Assembly: GCA_965246905.1 (NCBI GenBank)
Contig: CBDFFZ010000003.1
Location: 248,001-312,000 of the forward strand
Direction: 5' to 3'
Source of the DNA: UBA1952 sp965246905
GTDB lineage: Bacteria; Bacteroidota; Bacteroidia; Chitinophagales; Chitinophagaceae
Length of the DNA: 64,000 bases
Position numbers and translations under genes: made by a program. Positions 25,944 through 35,191 of this stretch are shown here, piece by piece; within the stretch, counting starts at the first letter, position 1, and each line of letters opens with the position of its first letter. The notes under the pieces were generated by a model. That model searched no databases and was not told the DNA's origin. It was given only the letters and a program-made list of their open reading frames with translations.

Positions 25944-27010
25944 GGGGTAGGGCTGTTGGAATGATTCAATAATGATGAAAGCGTCTTTATCTGCTCCTCG
26001 AGCTGTAAAAGGCGTTGTTGAAGGTCGGGCAAATTTCTGAAAATTGCCTGACTTTTAAGGGATGTTTTATAATCGAATGCCGGAGAGCCGTTTAATACGG
26101 TATTCTGTGTCTGCACGGATTTGGAAAGCCCGCTCTGCGCATTGATGCGCGTGCCGTCCGCAATTTGTATATGGCCTACCATGCCTACCTGCCCGCCTAT
26201 CATGCAATGCGCACCCACTTTGGTGCTGCCGCTTACGCCGGTCTGAGCGGCAATGACGGTATTTTCACCTACGTCCACATTGTGGGCAATCATAATAAGG
26301 TTATCCAGCTTTACGCCGTTGCGGATGTGCGTAGAGCCCATCGTAGCGCGGTCTATCGTGGTATTGGAGCCGATCTCTACATCATCCTCGATAATTACAT
26401 TCCCTATCTGCGGTATCTTCTTATAGGTGCCATCCTTCTGGGGGGCATGGCCAAAGCCATCGCTGCCTACCACCGTTCCGGAATGAATAATTACGCGGTT
26501 GCCCAGCGAGCACCCATCGTAGATCTTTACGCCCGCATAAAGGCAGGAATCATCATTGATCACCACATTATCACCGATATAGCAGCCTGGATAAATATGC
26601 ACCCGGTTGCCGATAATGGAATGCTCACCAATATAGGAGAAGGCGCCAATGTATATATCCTTTCCGAGCGAGGCAGATTTAGCAACAAAGGATGGCTGCT
26701 CAATGCCTTTCTTCCCGCTGCGCGATACCATCTCATTGTACTTCTCCAGTAATAATGTAAATCCGCTGTAAGCATCCTTCACTCTTATCAGCGTGGGCTT
26801 TACAGCGCCTGTAAGCTGGAGCGCATCGTTCACAATGATTACGGAAGCATTTGTCTTGTACAGGTATTCTTCATATTTGGGGTTGGCTACAAATGATAAA
26901 GAGCCTTCGGTAGCATCTTCAATTTTCGATACCTGGCCCACCAGCACATCGGGGTTCCCTTCTATCGTGCCATGTACGAGCGTGGCTATCTGCAGCGCAG
27001 TGAATTGCAT
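25940..27010 (-). CDS. lpxD: UDP-3-O-(3-hydroxyacyl)glucosamine N-acyltransferase
   Basis: The 356-aa enzyme adds the second acyl chain in lipid A synthesis. It has the N-terminal uridine-binding domain (~1-100), a long hexapeptide beta-helix (~105-310) with the catalytic His in MIAHNVDVG (H243), and a helical C-terminus (DLQQRLLQLEEQIKTL). It is the first lpx gene of the minus-strand unit and overlaps lpxC-fabZ by 4 bp. Confidence 0.95.
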   Translation of the reverse strand: MQFTALQIATLVHGTIEGNPDVLVGQVSKIEDATEGSLSFVANPKYEEYLYKTNASVIIVNDALQLTGAVKPTLIRVKDAYSGFTLLLEKYNEMVSRSGKKGIEQPSFVAKSASLGKDIYIGAFSYIGEHSIIGNRVHIYPGCYIGDNVVINDDSCLYAGVKIYDGCSLGNRVIIHSGTVVGSDGFGHAPQKDGTYKKIPQIGNVIIEDDVEIGSNTTIDRATMGSTHIRNGVKLDNLIMIAHNVDVGENTVIAAQTGVSGSTKVGAHCMIGGQVGMVGHIQIADGTRINAQSGLSKSVQTQNTVLNGSPAFDYKTSLKSQAIFRNLPDLQQRLLQLEEQIKTLSSLLNHSNSPTP

Positions 27011-27070
27011 AGCTTAGATTATGGTGTTACAGCGTAGGGCTGGCATTAAAGGTTTTCATTAATATAATAT

Positions 27071-28285
27071 TCAGGATACGGTATAGCAAATGTAATTTTT
27101 AAGTACGGGCCGGGCAAGTGCCTGCGTCACTAACGGATTATCCACTTCGCTGATGTCTTTCACGGTACCGTCTTTCATCGCAATGCCAATCCGCTCATCA
27201 GTATAGTTATAAGTGCTCGATGTAGTAGTACCGGCAAATACAAAAAACTCCAGCTCACGGTCATTGAGTCCTAACAACCGCCTTGTCTCTTCCTTTTTCT
27301 GTTCCAACATATCCTCTAACGGCCCACCACTTAATATTATTTTATAAAGCCTGCGCGAAATAAGCATCCGGCAAAGCCGCGATAAAACTACATCATCCTG
27401 TCGCTGCCATACTTTTATAGAAGCGGCGATATCAGAATCATCCAACGCGCAAAATAGCGTAAGGTTTTCCGGCTCCGCTGCAAAAGAGGCACCATTAACA
27501 TCACCATAAAGAAAATGATGGAGGGCAGGTGTGGCAAAAAGCTTTTCGCCGGCCATTGCGAGCTCTTTGGCGCGCTTTAAAATATTCACCAGCAGCATCT
27601 CACCGCCAAGCACCGTTTTATGCAGGTATACCTGCCAGTACATCAGCCGCCGGGCAATGATAAATTTTTCAACGCTGTGCACGGCTTTCTCCTCGACCAC
27701 CAGCTCATCTTTATCCACCGTAAGCATATGCAGGATGCGGTCGTAGCCGATCACGCCTTCCGATACCCCGGTAAAATAAGAATCGCGGTTCAGGTAATCC
27801 ATCCGGTCCATATCCAGCTGACTGGAGACCAGCTGATGGAGATATTTCTTTGGGTACGAATGGTCAAAAATCCTGATCGCTGTATCGAGCGCGCCATCCA
27901 TTTCCACATTAATGCGCTGCATGATAAGCCGCGAAACAAGCTCATGATCTATGCCGCTCACCAAAGAATGCTCCAGCGCGTGAGAAAATGGGCCGTGGCC
28001 GATATCGTGCATCAGGATGGCCAGCCTTGCCGCCACGCATTCCTGCTTCGTAAACCTGATCTTCTTGCTCTTCAGCACATCCAGCGCCTCATTCATCAGG
28101 TGGCAGGCGCCAAGGGAATGATGGAGCCGTGTATGCACCGCGCCGGGATACACCAGGTGCGCCATGCCCATCTGCTTGATGTGTCGCAGCCGCTGAAACC
28201 ACGGATGCGCAATAATCTGCATCACTTCCGGCTCCGGGAAGCGCAGGAAGCCGTAAACTGGGTCGTTAATGATTTTTACTTTCAA
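27071..28285 (-). CDS. HD domain phosphohydrolase
   Basis: The 404-aa protein carries the HD-superfamily metal site: H in TRLHHSLG (H55/H56), the HD pair in ILMHDIGHGPF (H93, D94) and the distal Asp in DMDRMDYLNRD. It resembles YdhJ/SamHD1-like phosphohydrolases acting on nucleotides, but the substrate cannot be deduced. A gene of this type upstream of lpxD is a common Bacteroidota arrangement and may be co-transcribed with the lpx unit; the gap is 60 bp. Confidence 0.87.
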   Translation of the reverse strand: MKVKIINDPVYGFLRFPEPEVMQIIAHPWFQRLRHIKQMGMAHLVYPGAVHTRLHHSLGACHLMNEALDVLKSKKIRFTKQECVAARLAILMHDIGHGPFSHALEHSLVSGIDHELVSRLIMQRINVEMDGALDTAIRIFDHSYPKKYLHQLVSSQLDMDRMDYLNRDSYFTGVSEGVIGYDRILHMLTVDKDELVVEEKAVHSVEKFIIARRLMYWQVYLHKTVLGGEMLLVNILKRAKELAMAGEKLFATPALHHFLYGDVNGASFAAEPENLTLFCALDDSDIAASIKVWQRQDDVVLSRLCRMLISRRLYKIILSGGPLEDMLEQKKEETRRLLGLNDRELEFFVFAGTTTSSTYNYTDERIGIAMKDGTVKDISEVDNPLVTQALARPVLKNYICYTVS

Positions 28286-28305
28286 AAAATAAATTTAAAG
28301 GATTT

Positions 28306-28395
28306 GGGCGCATGCCGCGAAGGGCGGCACCGGGCTATCCGTTCCAAGCCCTTCGCGAAAAGCTACGGGGCTTTCCACTACTATCCCTTGCGCGG
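28306..28395 (+). repeat. Dispersed ~90-bp two-hairpin element, copy 1
   Basis: It begins GGGCGCATGCCGCG and ends ATCCCTTGCGCGG. Hairpin 1 is TGCCGC/GCGGCA; hairpin 2 pairs AAGCCC with GGGCTT. An inverted copy is at 54456-54543. In that copy hairpin 2 pairs AATCCC with GGGATT, so the G-C pair became T-A and the stem is kept. It fills most of the gap between the PBP and HD genes. Confidence 0.8.
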
Positions 28396-28423
28396 GGTCT
28401 GCCCTCTGTTCCAGATGCCAAAA

Positions 28424-30712
28424 CTACTTATCCCCATCGCCCAGGTTATCCGACTTTCCGTCATTCCCATAATCCATATCGCTCGGACTGTAATCGCTGT
28501 TGTTCTGGGTTTCATCATCACTTGTGCCGTCGCCGCCCACGCTGCCGCTATTCAGGCCGGCGCGCATCTTGCTGTTCGGGTCGCTCACATCGCAATCATC
28601 AAAATTTTCAGGCTCCTTGAATTCCGCATCGGGCGATATGCCCAGGGTTTTATCCGCAGCAACCTTTTTATAGAAGAGCGCCCAGATAGGCAGCGCGGCG
28701 GCAGCGCCCTGGCCCAGTGCCTCGCTCTGGAAGCGGAGGAAACGATCATCGCAGCCCACCCATGCGCCGGCAAGGATCTGCGGCGTATAGCCGATAAACC
28801 AGCCATCCGCCTGGTTGTTCGTAGTACCTGTTTTACCCGCAATCTGCGCCTTGATACCGTAGCGGTTCCGCATTCTTGCGCCGGTACCGAAATCCACTAC
28901 GCCGCGCATCATCTTTACCATCTTAAAAGCAGTGCTGGCGCTGATGATCTCTTTTTGCTCCGGCGTAAAGCTTTTTACCAGCAAGCCGTTCTTATCCTCG
29001 ATCTTGGTAATGAAATAAGGCTGCGTATGCATGCCGCCGCTTGGGAACATAGAGTAAGCTCCCAGCATCTCATATAAAGAAATATCCGAAACGCCCAGCG
29101 CAATGGAAGGGTAGGGAACGATCTCGCTGTTGATACCGCACTTCTTCGCAAAATCGATAAAAGCGGGAATGCCCACCTGCTTGATCAGATAGAGCGCCGC
29201 ATTATTGATGGATTTTGCCAGCGCCGTTTTCATAGGCATAGAGCCGAATTTTGAGCCCCCGGCATTATAGGGCTTACCGTTAAAAACCTGAGGCCCGGTA
29301 GAAACGGTGCCGCACGGCGAGATGCCATTATCCACCGCAAGGCAATAAAGTAGCGGCTTAATGGTAGAGCCCACCTGCCGCTTCGTCTTTTCGTTTACGT
29401 GATCAAACTGGAAATAATCGTGGTTGATCCCTCCTACCCATGCTTTTACCTCGCCGGTCATGGGGTCCATAGCCATAAAGCCGGCCTGCAGGAACATGCG
29501 TGTGTACATGATTGAGTCGATCGGACTCATGGTAGTATCCACATAATTCTTTGCATTCCAGGCAAACACCCGCATCTTCACCGGCTTCCTGAATTCGGCC
29601 ATTATCTCCGCCTCATTTTTACCATCCTCCTTAAGCGCAGCATAGCGGTCGCTTTGCTTCATGGCTTTCGTAACTACGTCCATATGCTTCTTCCAGATAG
29701 CGCCGCTGCCGTAGCCCGATTGCTGCACGAACAGCTTCTGCAGGTCTTTCATGTGCTGCTCTACAGCCTGCTCGGCGTAGTTCTGCATCCGCATATCGAT
29801 AGTGGTATAGATGCGCAGGCCGTCCTTATAAATATCATAAGGCTCATCCGTGACGGGGTTGTGCGTAGTCTTTAAAGCGGTCTTTACCTGCTGCTCCAGC
29901 ACCTGCCGGAAGTAAGGGGCCACACCTTCGTGATAATCGATCTTGTGGTATTCCAGCTTTATCTCTTTTGCCTTGTATTTTGCACCTTCGGCAGCGGTGA
30001 GCTTATCGTTGCTCACCATCTGGTCGATCACAATGTTGCGCCGGTCGAGGGCCTGCCTGGCATGTGACCGGGGGTTGTAGATCGTATTGCCTTTCAGCGT
30101 GCCCACCAATATCGCGGCCTCATCAACGGTAAGCTTATCGGGCATCTTGCTGAAAAATGTAAGCGATGCATTCTTGATACCATATACATTGTCCGGAAAC
30201 GGAACCGTATTGAGGTAGAGCGTGATGAGCTCATTCTTGGTAAGGTTACGCTCCAGCTTTATCGCCAGCACCCATTCCTTCAGCTTAATGAACGGGATGG
30301 TGAACATATTCATCTTCTTCCGACCGAACAGATTTTTAGCGAGCTGCTGGGTAATCGTAGAAGAGCCGCGCTTTTCACCCATTAATAAATAGAAGGGAAT
30401 GGCGGCAGTAGCCCGCGCATCGATGCCGGAATGGTCGTAGAAGCGCACATCTTCGGTGGCTACGAGCGCATCGAATACGTTTTTGGAGATCTCACCATAT
30501 TTGCTGTTGCTACGGTCCTGCACAAAATACCTTCCCATGATATCGCCGTTTGCGGCAAATACCTCCGAGGAAAGCGCGGAGCTGGGATTTTCCAGCTCCG
30601 TGATCGAAGGCATACCGCCCCACCAGGCAAACCAATAGCCGGTGATCAATACAACAAACGCAAGCACACAGACAAAGAAGATACGCCAGAGCGCAAGAAT
30701 AGAACGTTTCAT
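28424..30712 (-). CDS. Class A penicillin-binding protein (PBP1A type)
   Basis: The 762-aa bifunctional peptidoglycan synthase has one N-terminal transmembrane helix (~10-30). The GT51 glycosyltransferase follows (VATEDVRFYDHSGID with catalytic E87; GSSTITQQLAKNLF). The transpeptidase has SxxK S449-TIK (GSTIKPLL), SxN at 501-503 (SIN) and KTGT at 627-630. The C-terminal ~45 residues are low-complexity Asp/Ser/Asn/Gly. It polymerises and crosslinks the cell wall in the periplasm. A TATATTTG promoter box lies just upstream. Confidence 0.95.
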   Translation of the reverse strand: MKRSILALWRIFFVCVLAFVVLITGYWFAWWGGMPSITELENPSSALSSEVFAANGDIMGRYFVQDRSNSKYGEISKNVFDALVATEDVRFYDHSGIDARATAAIPFYLLMGEKRGSSTITQQLAKNLFGRKKMNMFTIPFIKLKEWVLAIKLERNLTKNELITLYLNTVPFPDNVYGIKNASLTFFSKMPDKLTVDEAAILVGTLKGNTIYNPRSHARQALDRRNIVIDQMVSNDKLTAAEGAKYKAKEIKLEYHKIDYHEGVAPYFRQVLEQQVKTALKTTHNPVTDEPYDIYKDGLRIYTTIDMRMQNYAEQAVEQHMKDLQKLFVQQSGYGSGAIWKKHMDVVTKAMKQSDRYAALKEDGKNEAEIMAEFRKPVKMRVFAWNAKNYVDTTMSPIDSIMYTRMFLQAGFMAMDPMTGEVKAWVGGINHDYFQFDHVNEKTKRQVGSTIKPLLYCLAVDNGISPCGTVSTGPQVFNGKPYNAGGSKFGSMPMKTALAKSINNAALYLIKQVGIPAFIDFAKKCGINSEIVPYPSIALGVSDISLYEMLGAYSMFPSGGMHTQPYFITKIEDKNGLLVKSFTPEQKEIISASTAFKMVKMMRGVVDFGTGARMRNRYGIKAQIAGKTGTTNNQADGWFIGYTPQILAGAWVGCDDRFLRFQSEALGQGAAAALPIWALFYKKVAADKTLGISPDAEFKEPENFDDCDVSDPNSKMRAGLNSGSVGGDGTSDDETQNNSDYSPSDMDYGNDGKSDNLGDGDK

Positions 30713-30738
30713 TAAACAAATGGGTGTTTAAGCAGGAA

Positions 30739-30746
30739 CAAATATA
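30739..30746 (-). promoter_or_regulatory. -7 box for the PBP gene
   Basis: TATATTTG on the minus strand fits TAnnTTTG and lies 26 nt upstream of the start codon at 30712. No clear -33 TTG is seen at the standard spacing. Confidence 0.45.
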
Positions 30747-30812
30747 CAGTTCAGGTTGCGAATAGGTTAGCCATTCATCATCCGTGCAATTCGGCTATTA
30801 CAGGGCGAAGTG

Positions 30813-33428
30813 TTATCCATTTTGCTCCTCATCGCCAGCAACAAAAAATGAAATAGCCCGCAACGGATTCAGCATTCCCCCAATGCGCTTACTACCTTTA
30901 ACCTTTTGGCGGATGGTAGCAAAGAAAGCAGGAAGGAATTCATTCACTGCCTTTACTTCACGCTCATTCAATGCCTGCTTGGCATATTTTTCCTTTAGGT
31001 AAATACTCATAAATGGGGCAAAGCCCGTTCCCAAAGCAGGATCAACCAGTTCCCGTGCATACTGCATGGGCGTGCGAAGGCCGCGCTCAAAGCCCAACTG
31101 ATGCAGGTAATAAGTTGCAGTGCGGTAAACCCAATAAGCCCTTTGCCCGGAAGATTTTGAACCTTTAGCGCGCATCTTATAGTAAGCCAGCAGGATGGAT
31201 GGCCAGAGGAAGAAAAGCAGGATCAGCCCTCCAACAACGGCAATTCCCTCTAACAATATCTTCCTGAAAGAAGAAACAGGCGCTTTGGGCTCCGGCTTCG
31301 GCAGCGCATCCTTTTTATAAGTATCCTTGCGCTTTACATATACTTCATCGATCGGCTCTGGATCCGGAAAGCGCTTCATCAGCGATGCGCCGGTTTCGCT
31401 TTCTTTTGCTTCCATGTTCTTAAAGGCATCTGCATAGGAAACTACGGTTACCGCCTCGCCTTTCTCTATATTGCTCAGTGGCACCTCCACGCTGTCGCGG
31501 CGTACCTGCGCAATATGCACATCCATATCGGCAGCTACGGCCTGCGGCAATTTGAATTCCTTATCATGAAATACAAGCTGCTTTACCTGCATATGAATGA
31601 TCTTCTTTGCAGTATCGATCTCAGTTGCAACACCATCGGCTGCAAGCCATGCGCGCGGAGGCTGCATGGGCGGCGTGCCATCGGGCTTGGGGCTTTCCTG
31701 CGCATCTGAATTGCCCACTGTGGTATCAAAATCCAGCCAGCCAAGGCCGGGGAAATAAACCTGCACCCAGGCATGCGCCTGATCGGCATAATACCAGTAC
31801 CAGCCTTTATTCTTATCGCTGCGGTCCACCGTCATGAAGCCTACGGCAATGCGGCTGGGGATGCCGAGAGCGCGGAGCATAAACAGGGTAGCGCCGGCAT
31901 AGTACGCGCAGTATCCCTTCCGGTTCTCAAAAAGAAAATACTGCAGCTTCGAGGCATTTGGAATGTCCGGCACACCGGGATTATCCGTGTACTTAAACAG
32001 CGGCTGACCGGCAGCGTCTTTGCTCAGGAACCAGTCGCGGATGGCAATGGTCTTATCTACCGGCGTCTTTGCTGCGCCTGCAACAGTCTGCGCAAGCTCC
32101 GTGATCCGCTTAAACTTGGCATCACCCGGCATATAAGTGTAATACCTCATGAACTGCGCATCCGTCTTACTGTAATCGGTGTACTTGCGCATGATCTTGA
32201 AGCGCTCGGCCTGGAATGCCTGTATCTGCTTGTTCTTTGCATTGTACACGGCATAGGCGCTGTTGAGGCGGCTCACATAGCTCTTGGCCCGGAAGGCCGT
32301 CTTGAAAGAGTCCCGGAAATTGCGCTCTACGGTAATGGGCTGCACGAAGAAGCCGGTATGCGGCGCGAGGTAGGTATGCGGCGATAGCTTGCGGCTGTAC
32401 ACCTGTATCTCTACCACTTTTCCGTACTCAGTTGTGCCGCTATTGGCAATCACCGAAGTATCTCCCTGAGTTGCAAACAGTGAAAGCCGGGAAGGATCGG
32501 GCTCGAACAGATCATTTCTGGGGATCACCGAATCGCGCTCGAAGGTTTCGGTGCTGGTATCGAATTTGGTATAATAAAAGGCGGTAAGGTAAAGTGGATT
32601 CGGCGTTTCCGTACCCTCGAAAAAATTGTCGATATGCGCGCAGAACAGCAATTCATTGTTCCGCCCAAGCTGGCTCCGCAGCTGGGAATAATCTTTCAAG
32701 TCAAAAGTGCCGTCTTTATTGGATTTGAGCATGGAGTTTTTCCCTCCCTTTGCGCCGCCGCCATAATTAGCTACAGTATCAGCGATCTCGCCGCCCATCA
32801 CCCAGGTAATGCCCAGCAACAGCAGGATCAGTAATCCCGAGAACAGCACAATCCGCCGCGTGAGGAACCACCAGAATTTCTGCGATTTATCCTGATAGCT
32901 GTATATCTGTTCTGCCGTAAAAATGATATAGATGGAATAGAGCACTACCGGCGAGAATGCCCAGAGCAGGTGATCAACGGTGTCTGATTTGCTTTTGGCA
33001 ACAATAAGAATCGATGCAGCAAGCAGCGAGGCCGCAATGCCCACGCTCCAGTAACGCAGCCGCAGTAATCCCCAGCCAACCACCCAGCCAACAATAAACA
33101 AATTGCTGATGATCTCGAAGCGCGCATAGATAAACGGGCCGTCCATCTCGCCGGTATCCAGCGTAGCGAGTCCTTTATATAATGTATAGATAAGCAGCAG
33201 CAGGCCCGCAAAGGTTGGCAGGAACCGGAACCGGAATGCATAGAGCACCGCGCTCGCTACCATGCCCGCCGTAAAGTACAGGGTAAGCTCCGCAGGATTG
33301 GTACGCGGAATTGCATAGAACTCAAAAGCCTGCCGGAGCAGCAGATAGCTCACCACGGCGGTGGGCAGGATAAGGAAAATCAGCTTGGCCAGCAATTCAT
33401 TTACCGGCGCAGCGCGTTGTATATTCAT
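30813..33428 (-). CDS. Transglutaminase-like membrane protein (TgpA/DUF3488 type)
   Basis: The protein is 871 aa from the ATG at 33428. An upstream ATG at 33485 is disfavoured because a TATATTTG promoter box falls inside that extension. The N-terminus has several transmembrane helices (~15-230), then a large extracytoplasmic part with a transglutaminase-like fold: Cys in NRKGYCAYYAGATLFML, His in DQAHAWVQVYF and Asp in LGWLDFD. One more helix near the C-terminus (GIAVVGGLILLFFLWPSIL) precedes a cytoplasmic DUF4129-like tail. Such proteins are thought to be cysteine-protease-like envelope enzymes; the substrate is unknown. Confidence 0.85.
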   Translation of the reverse strand: MNIQRAAPVNELLAKLIFLILPTAVVSYLLLRQAFEFYAIPRTNPAELTLYFTAGMVASAVLYAFRFRFLPTFAGLLLLIYTLYKGLATLDTGEMDGPFIYARFEIISNLFIVGWVVGWGLLRLRYWSVGIAASLLAASILIVAKSKSDTVDHLLWAFSPVVLYSIYIIFTAEQIYSYQDKSQKFWWFLTRRIVLFSGLLILLLLGITWVMGGEIADTVANYGGGAKGGKNSMLKSNKDGTFDLKDYSQLRSQLGRNNELLFCAHIDNFFEGTETPNPLYLTAFYYTKFDTSTETFERDSVIPRNDLFEPDPSRLSLFATQGDTSVIANSGTTEYGKVVEIQVYSRKLSPHTYLAPHTGFFVQPITVERNFRDSFKTAFRAKSYVSRLNSAYAVYNAKNKQIQAFQAERFKIMRKYTDYSKTDAQFMRYYTYMPGDAKFKRITELAQTVAGAAKTPVDKTIAIRDWFLSKDAAGQPLFKYTDNPGVPDIPNASKLQYFLFENRKGYCAYYAGATLFMLRALGIPSRIAVGFMTVDRSDKNKGWYWYYADQAHAWVQVYFPGLGWLDFDTTVGNSDAQESPKPDGTPPMQPPRAWLAADGVATEIDTAKKIIHMQVKQLVFHDKEFKLPQAVAADMDVHIAQVRRDSVEVPLSNIEKGEAVTVVSYADAFKNMEAKESETGASLMKRFPDPEPIDEVYVKRKDTYKKDALPKPEPKAPVSSFRKILLEGIAVVGGLILLFFLWPSILLAYYKMRAKGSKSSGQRAYWVYRTATYYLHQLGFERGLRTPMQYARELVDPALGTGFAPFMSIYLKEKYAKQALNEREVKAVNEFLPAFFATIRQKVKGSKRIGGMLNPLRAISFFVAGDEEQNG

Positions 33429-33468
33429 AGAAAGAAAAGCAGGAGTATAGCCATCGTTGAAGGCCTCC

Positions 33469-33476
33469 CAAATATA
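33469..33476 (-). promoter_or_regulatory. -7 box for the transglutaminase-like gene
   Basis: TATATTTG on the minus strand, 40 nt upstream of the ATG at 33428. A TTG lies 16 nt further upstream (33493-33495), a little closer than usual. Confidence 0.45.
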
Positions 33477-33677
33477 GCTATTCACCCCAAGACAACCTGC
33501 AGGGCGTTGGGTGTTTTAACTTTTTAGGATTTGGGGTTAATGCGCAGATTGAGCACTTCCGTGACTGCGTATCAGCATTGCCTGGCAAACGGCCTTCCCT
33601 TCCTTAACAAGTGCCCAACCCTCAAACTTAGCGCCCAAACCATTACCTTAGCGCGTTTTTAAAAAATTAAATACTTT

Positions 33678-34661
33678 ATGGTTAAGGAATCTTCAACAAT
33701 CGCAGACCTGCAGCCCGCAGGCTACGATGACAAAACTCAGTTTATGCTTCAGAAAATCAAGACGGTTACCGTGATCGGCTCCGGCACTATGGGCAATGGC
33801 ATCGCCCACGTATTTGCGCAAAGCGGCTTTAATGTGCAGATGATGGACATTAACCAGACCGCCCTCGACAAAGCCATCGCAACCATCGGCAAGAATATGG
33901 ACCGCATGGTGGCTAAGGCTACGCTTTCCGAAGCTGATAAGGATGCGTCTTTAGGCCGCATCCACACATTCACAGACATGGCTGAAGCGGTAAAAAACGC
34001 CGACCTCGTTATTGAGGCAGCCACCGAAAACATCGATCTTAAGATCAAGATCTTCCAGCAGCTGGATACGCTTTGCCCTGAGCATTGCATTCTTGCTACC
34101 AACACTTCGTCCATCTCTATTACGCGCATTGCTTCTTACACGAAGCGTCCGGGTAAGGTAATTGGCATGCACTTTATGAATCCCGTACCGGTGATGAAGC
34201 TGGTGGAGGTGATCAATGGTTATGCTACCGAGCATTCCGTTACCGATCTTACCGTGAATCTTTCCAAATACCTCGGCAAGGTGCCCTGCGTGGTGAACGA
34301 TTATCCGGGCTTTATCTCCAACCGCATTCTCCTGCCCATGATCAATGAAGCCATCCTCGCCCTGCAGGAAGGCGTTGCCGGTGTAGAAGAGATCGATACC
34401 ATTATGAAGCTGGGTATGGCGCACCCGATGGGCCCGCTGCAGCTTGCCGATTTTATTGGCCTCGATACCTGCTACAGCATTATGAATGTGCTGCACATGG
34501 GCTTCGGCGCGCAAAAATATGCACCAGCTACTCTCCTTGCCAATATGGTGCAGGCGGGTTACTATGGCGCCAAGAGCGGCGAAGGTTTTTACAAATACAC
34601 GCCCGGAAGCAAAGACCTCGTAGTGAGCGATCGCTTTAAGAGCAAGCAGTGGTCGATGTAG
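33678..34661 (+). CDS. 3-hydroxyacyl-CoA (3-hydroxybutyryl-CoA) dehydrogenase
   Basis: The enzyme oxidises or forms 3-hydroxyacyl-CoA with NAD(H). It shows the Rossmann motif VIGSGTMGNGIAHVFAQSGF, the loop NTSSISITRIA, the catalytic His region GMHFMNPVPVMKLVE and the C-terminal domain NRILLPMINEA. From the ATG at 33678 it is 327 aa, with 22 residues before the family's usual start. The in-frame ATG at 33744 gives 305 aa, closer to the typical ~285-300, and may be the true start. It is a single gene followed by a hairpin. Confidence 0.92.
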   Translation: MVKESSTIADLQPAGYDDKTQFMLQKIKTVTVIGSGTMGNGIAHVFAQSGFNVQMMDINQTALDKAIATIGKNMDRMVAKATLSEADKDASLGRIHTFTDMAEAVKNADLVIEAATENIDLKIKIFQQLDTLCPEHCILATNTSSISITRIASYTKRPGKVIGMHFMNPVPVMKLVEVINGYATEHSVTDLTVNLSKYLGKVPCVVNDYPGFISNRILLPMINEAILALQEGVAGVEEIDTIMKLGMAHPMGPLQLADFIGLDTCYSIMNVLHMGFGAQKYAPATLLANMVQAGYYGAKSGEGFYKYTPGSKDLVVSDRFKSKQWSM

Positions 34662-34690
34662 TGAGCTTTTAACCATGAAAAAAATAATAA

Positions 34691-34714
34691 TTGGCCGGTG
34701 TAATAGCCGGCCAA
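34691..34714 (+). terminator. Hairpin after the 3-hydroxyacyl-CoA dehydrogenase gene
   Basis: TTGGCCGG and CCGGCCAA form a perfect 8-bp stem around TGTAATAG, followed by TGTTGTTTTC. The T run is interrupted, so termination is likely but not certain. Confidence 0.55.
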
Positions 34715-34775
34715 TGTTGTTTTCAGCATTTTAGCAGGAAAATAAATACATGCAGGCTCATTATTTTTTTTAAGG

Positions 34776-35096
34776 CGGTAAAACGGTTGTTTTACAATTT
34801 TCCAACTTTTTAGAACGTGGCAAAACGTTTGTTTTGTACCATTCTGGATTTTCGGAATGCAACAAAACAGCCATAAAATACTATTCCGGATTTTCGGAAT
34901 GCAGTAAAACAGTTGTATAGCACCTTTCCAAATTTTCGGAAGGTTATAAAATGGTCGTAAAGTACCCTTCCGGATTTTCGGAATGCAGCATAACGATTGT
35001 AAAGTACTATTCCGAATTTTCGGAAGGCTATAAAACGGTCGTAAAGTATCCTACCGGAATTTCGGAATGCAGTAAAACGATTTTGGGGGTGCTTTT
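34776..35096. repeat. 42-bp tandem array of alternating palindromes (7 units plus a partial)
   Basis: Seven units of exactly 42 bp start at 34776, 34818, 34860, 34902, 34944, 34986 and 35028, with a partial eighth from 35070. Each holds two palindromes centred 21 bp apart. The first is TAAAAC-N4-GTTTTA, intact in unit 1; in unit 2 it is CAAAAC-N4-GTTTTG, a paired change. The second is TTCCGAATTTTCGGAA-like, perfect in unit 6 at 35010-35025. Later units keep the second palindrome and lose the first. The array occupies most of the 530-bp gap between the dehydrogenase and rdgB genes; no gene is visible in it. Confidence 0.93.
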
Positions 35097-35191
35097 ATAA
35101 ATTGGCAGGCCATTAAAAAGTTTCTTTTGGAGATGCCTGGCATTCACCTAAAGCCCCCTAAAAGCATTTTCATCCATAAAAATAAATATTT

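Noticed and set aside
27620..29077. 485-aa plus-strand open frame
   Set aside because: It is antisense to the HD hydrolase and PBP genes and covers the repeat element between them; no start context or family match.
34776..35096. CRISPR array
   Set aside because: Units are contiguous with no unique spacers, 42 bp apart, and no cas genes are near.
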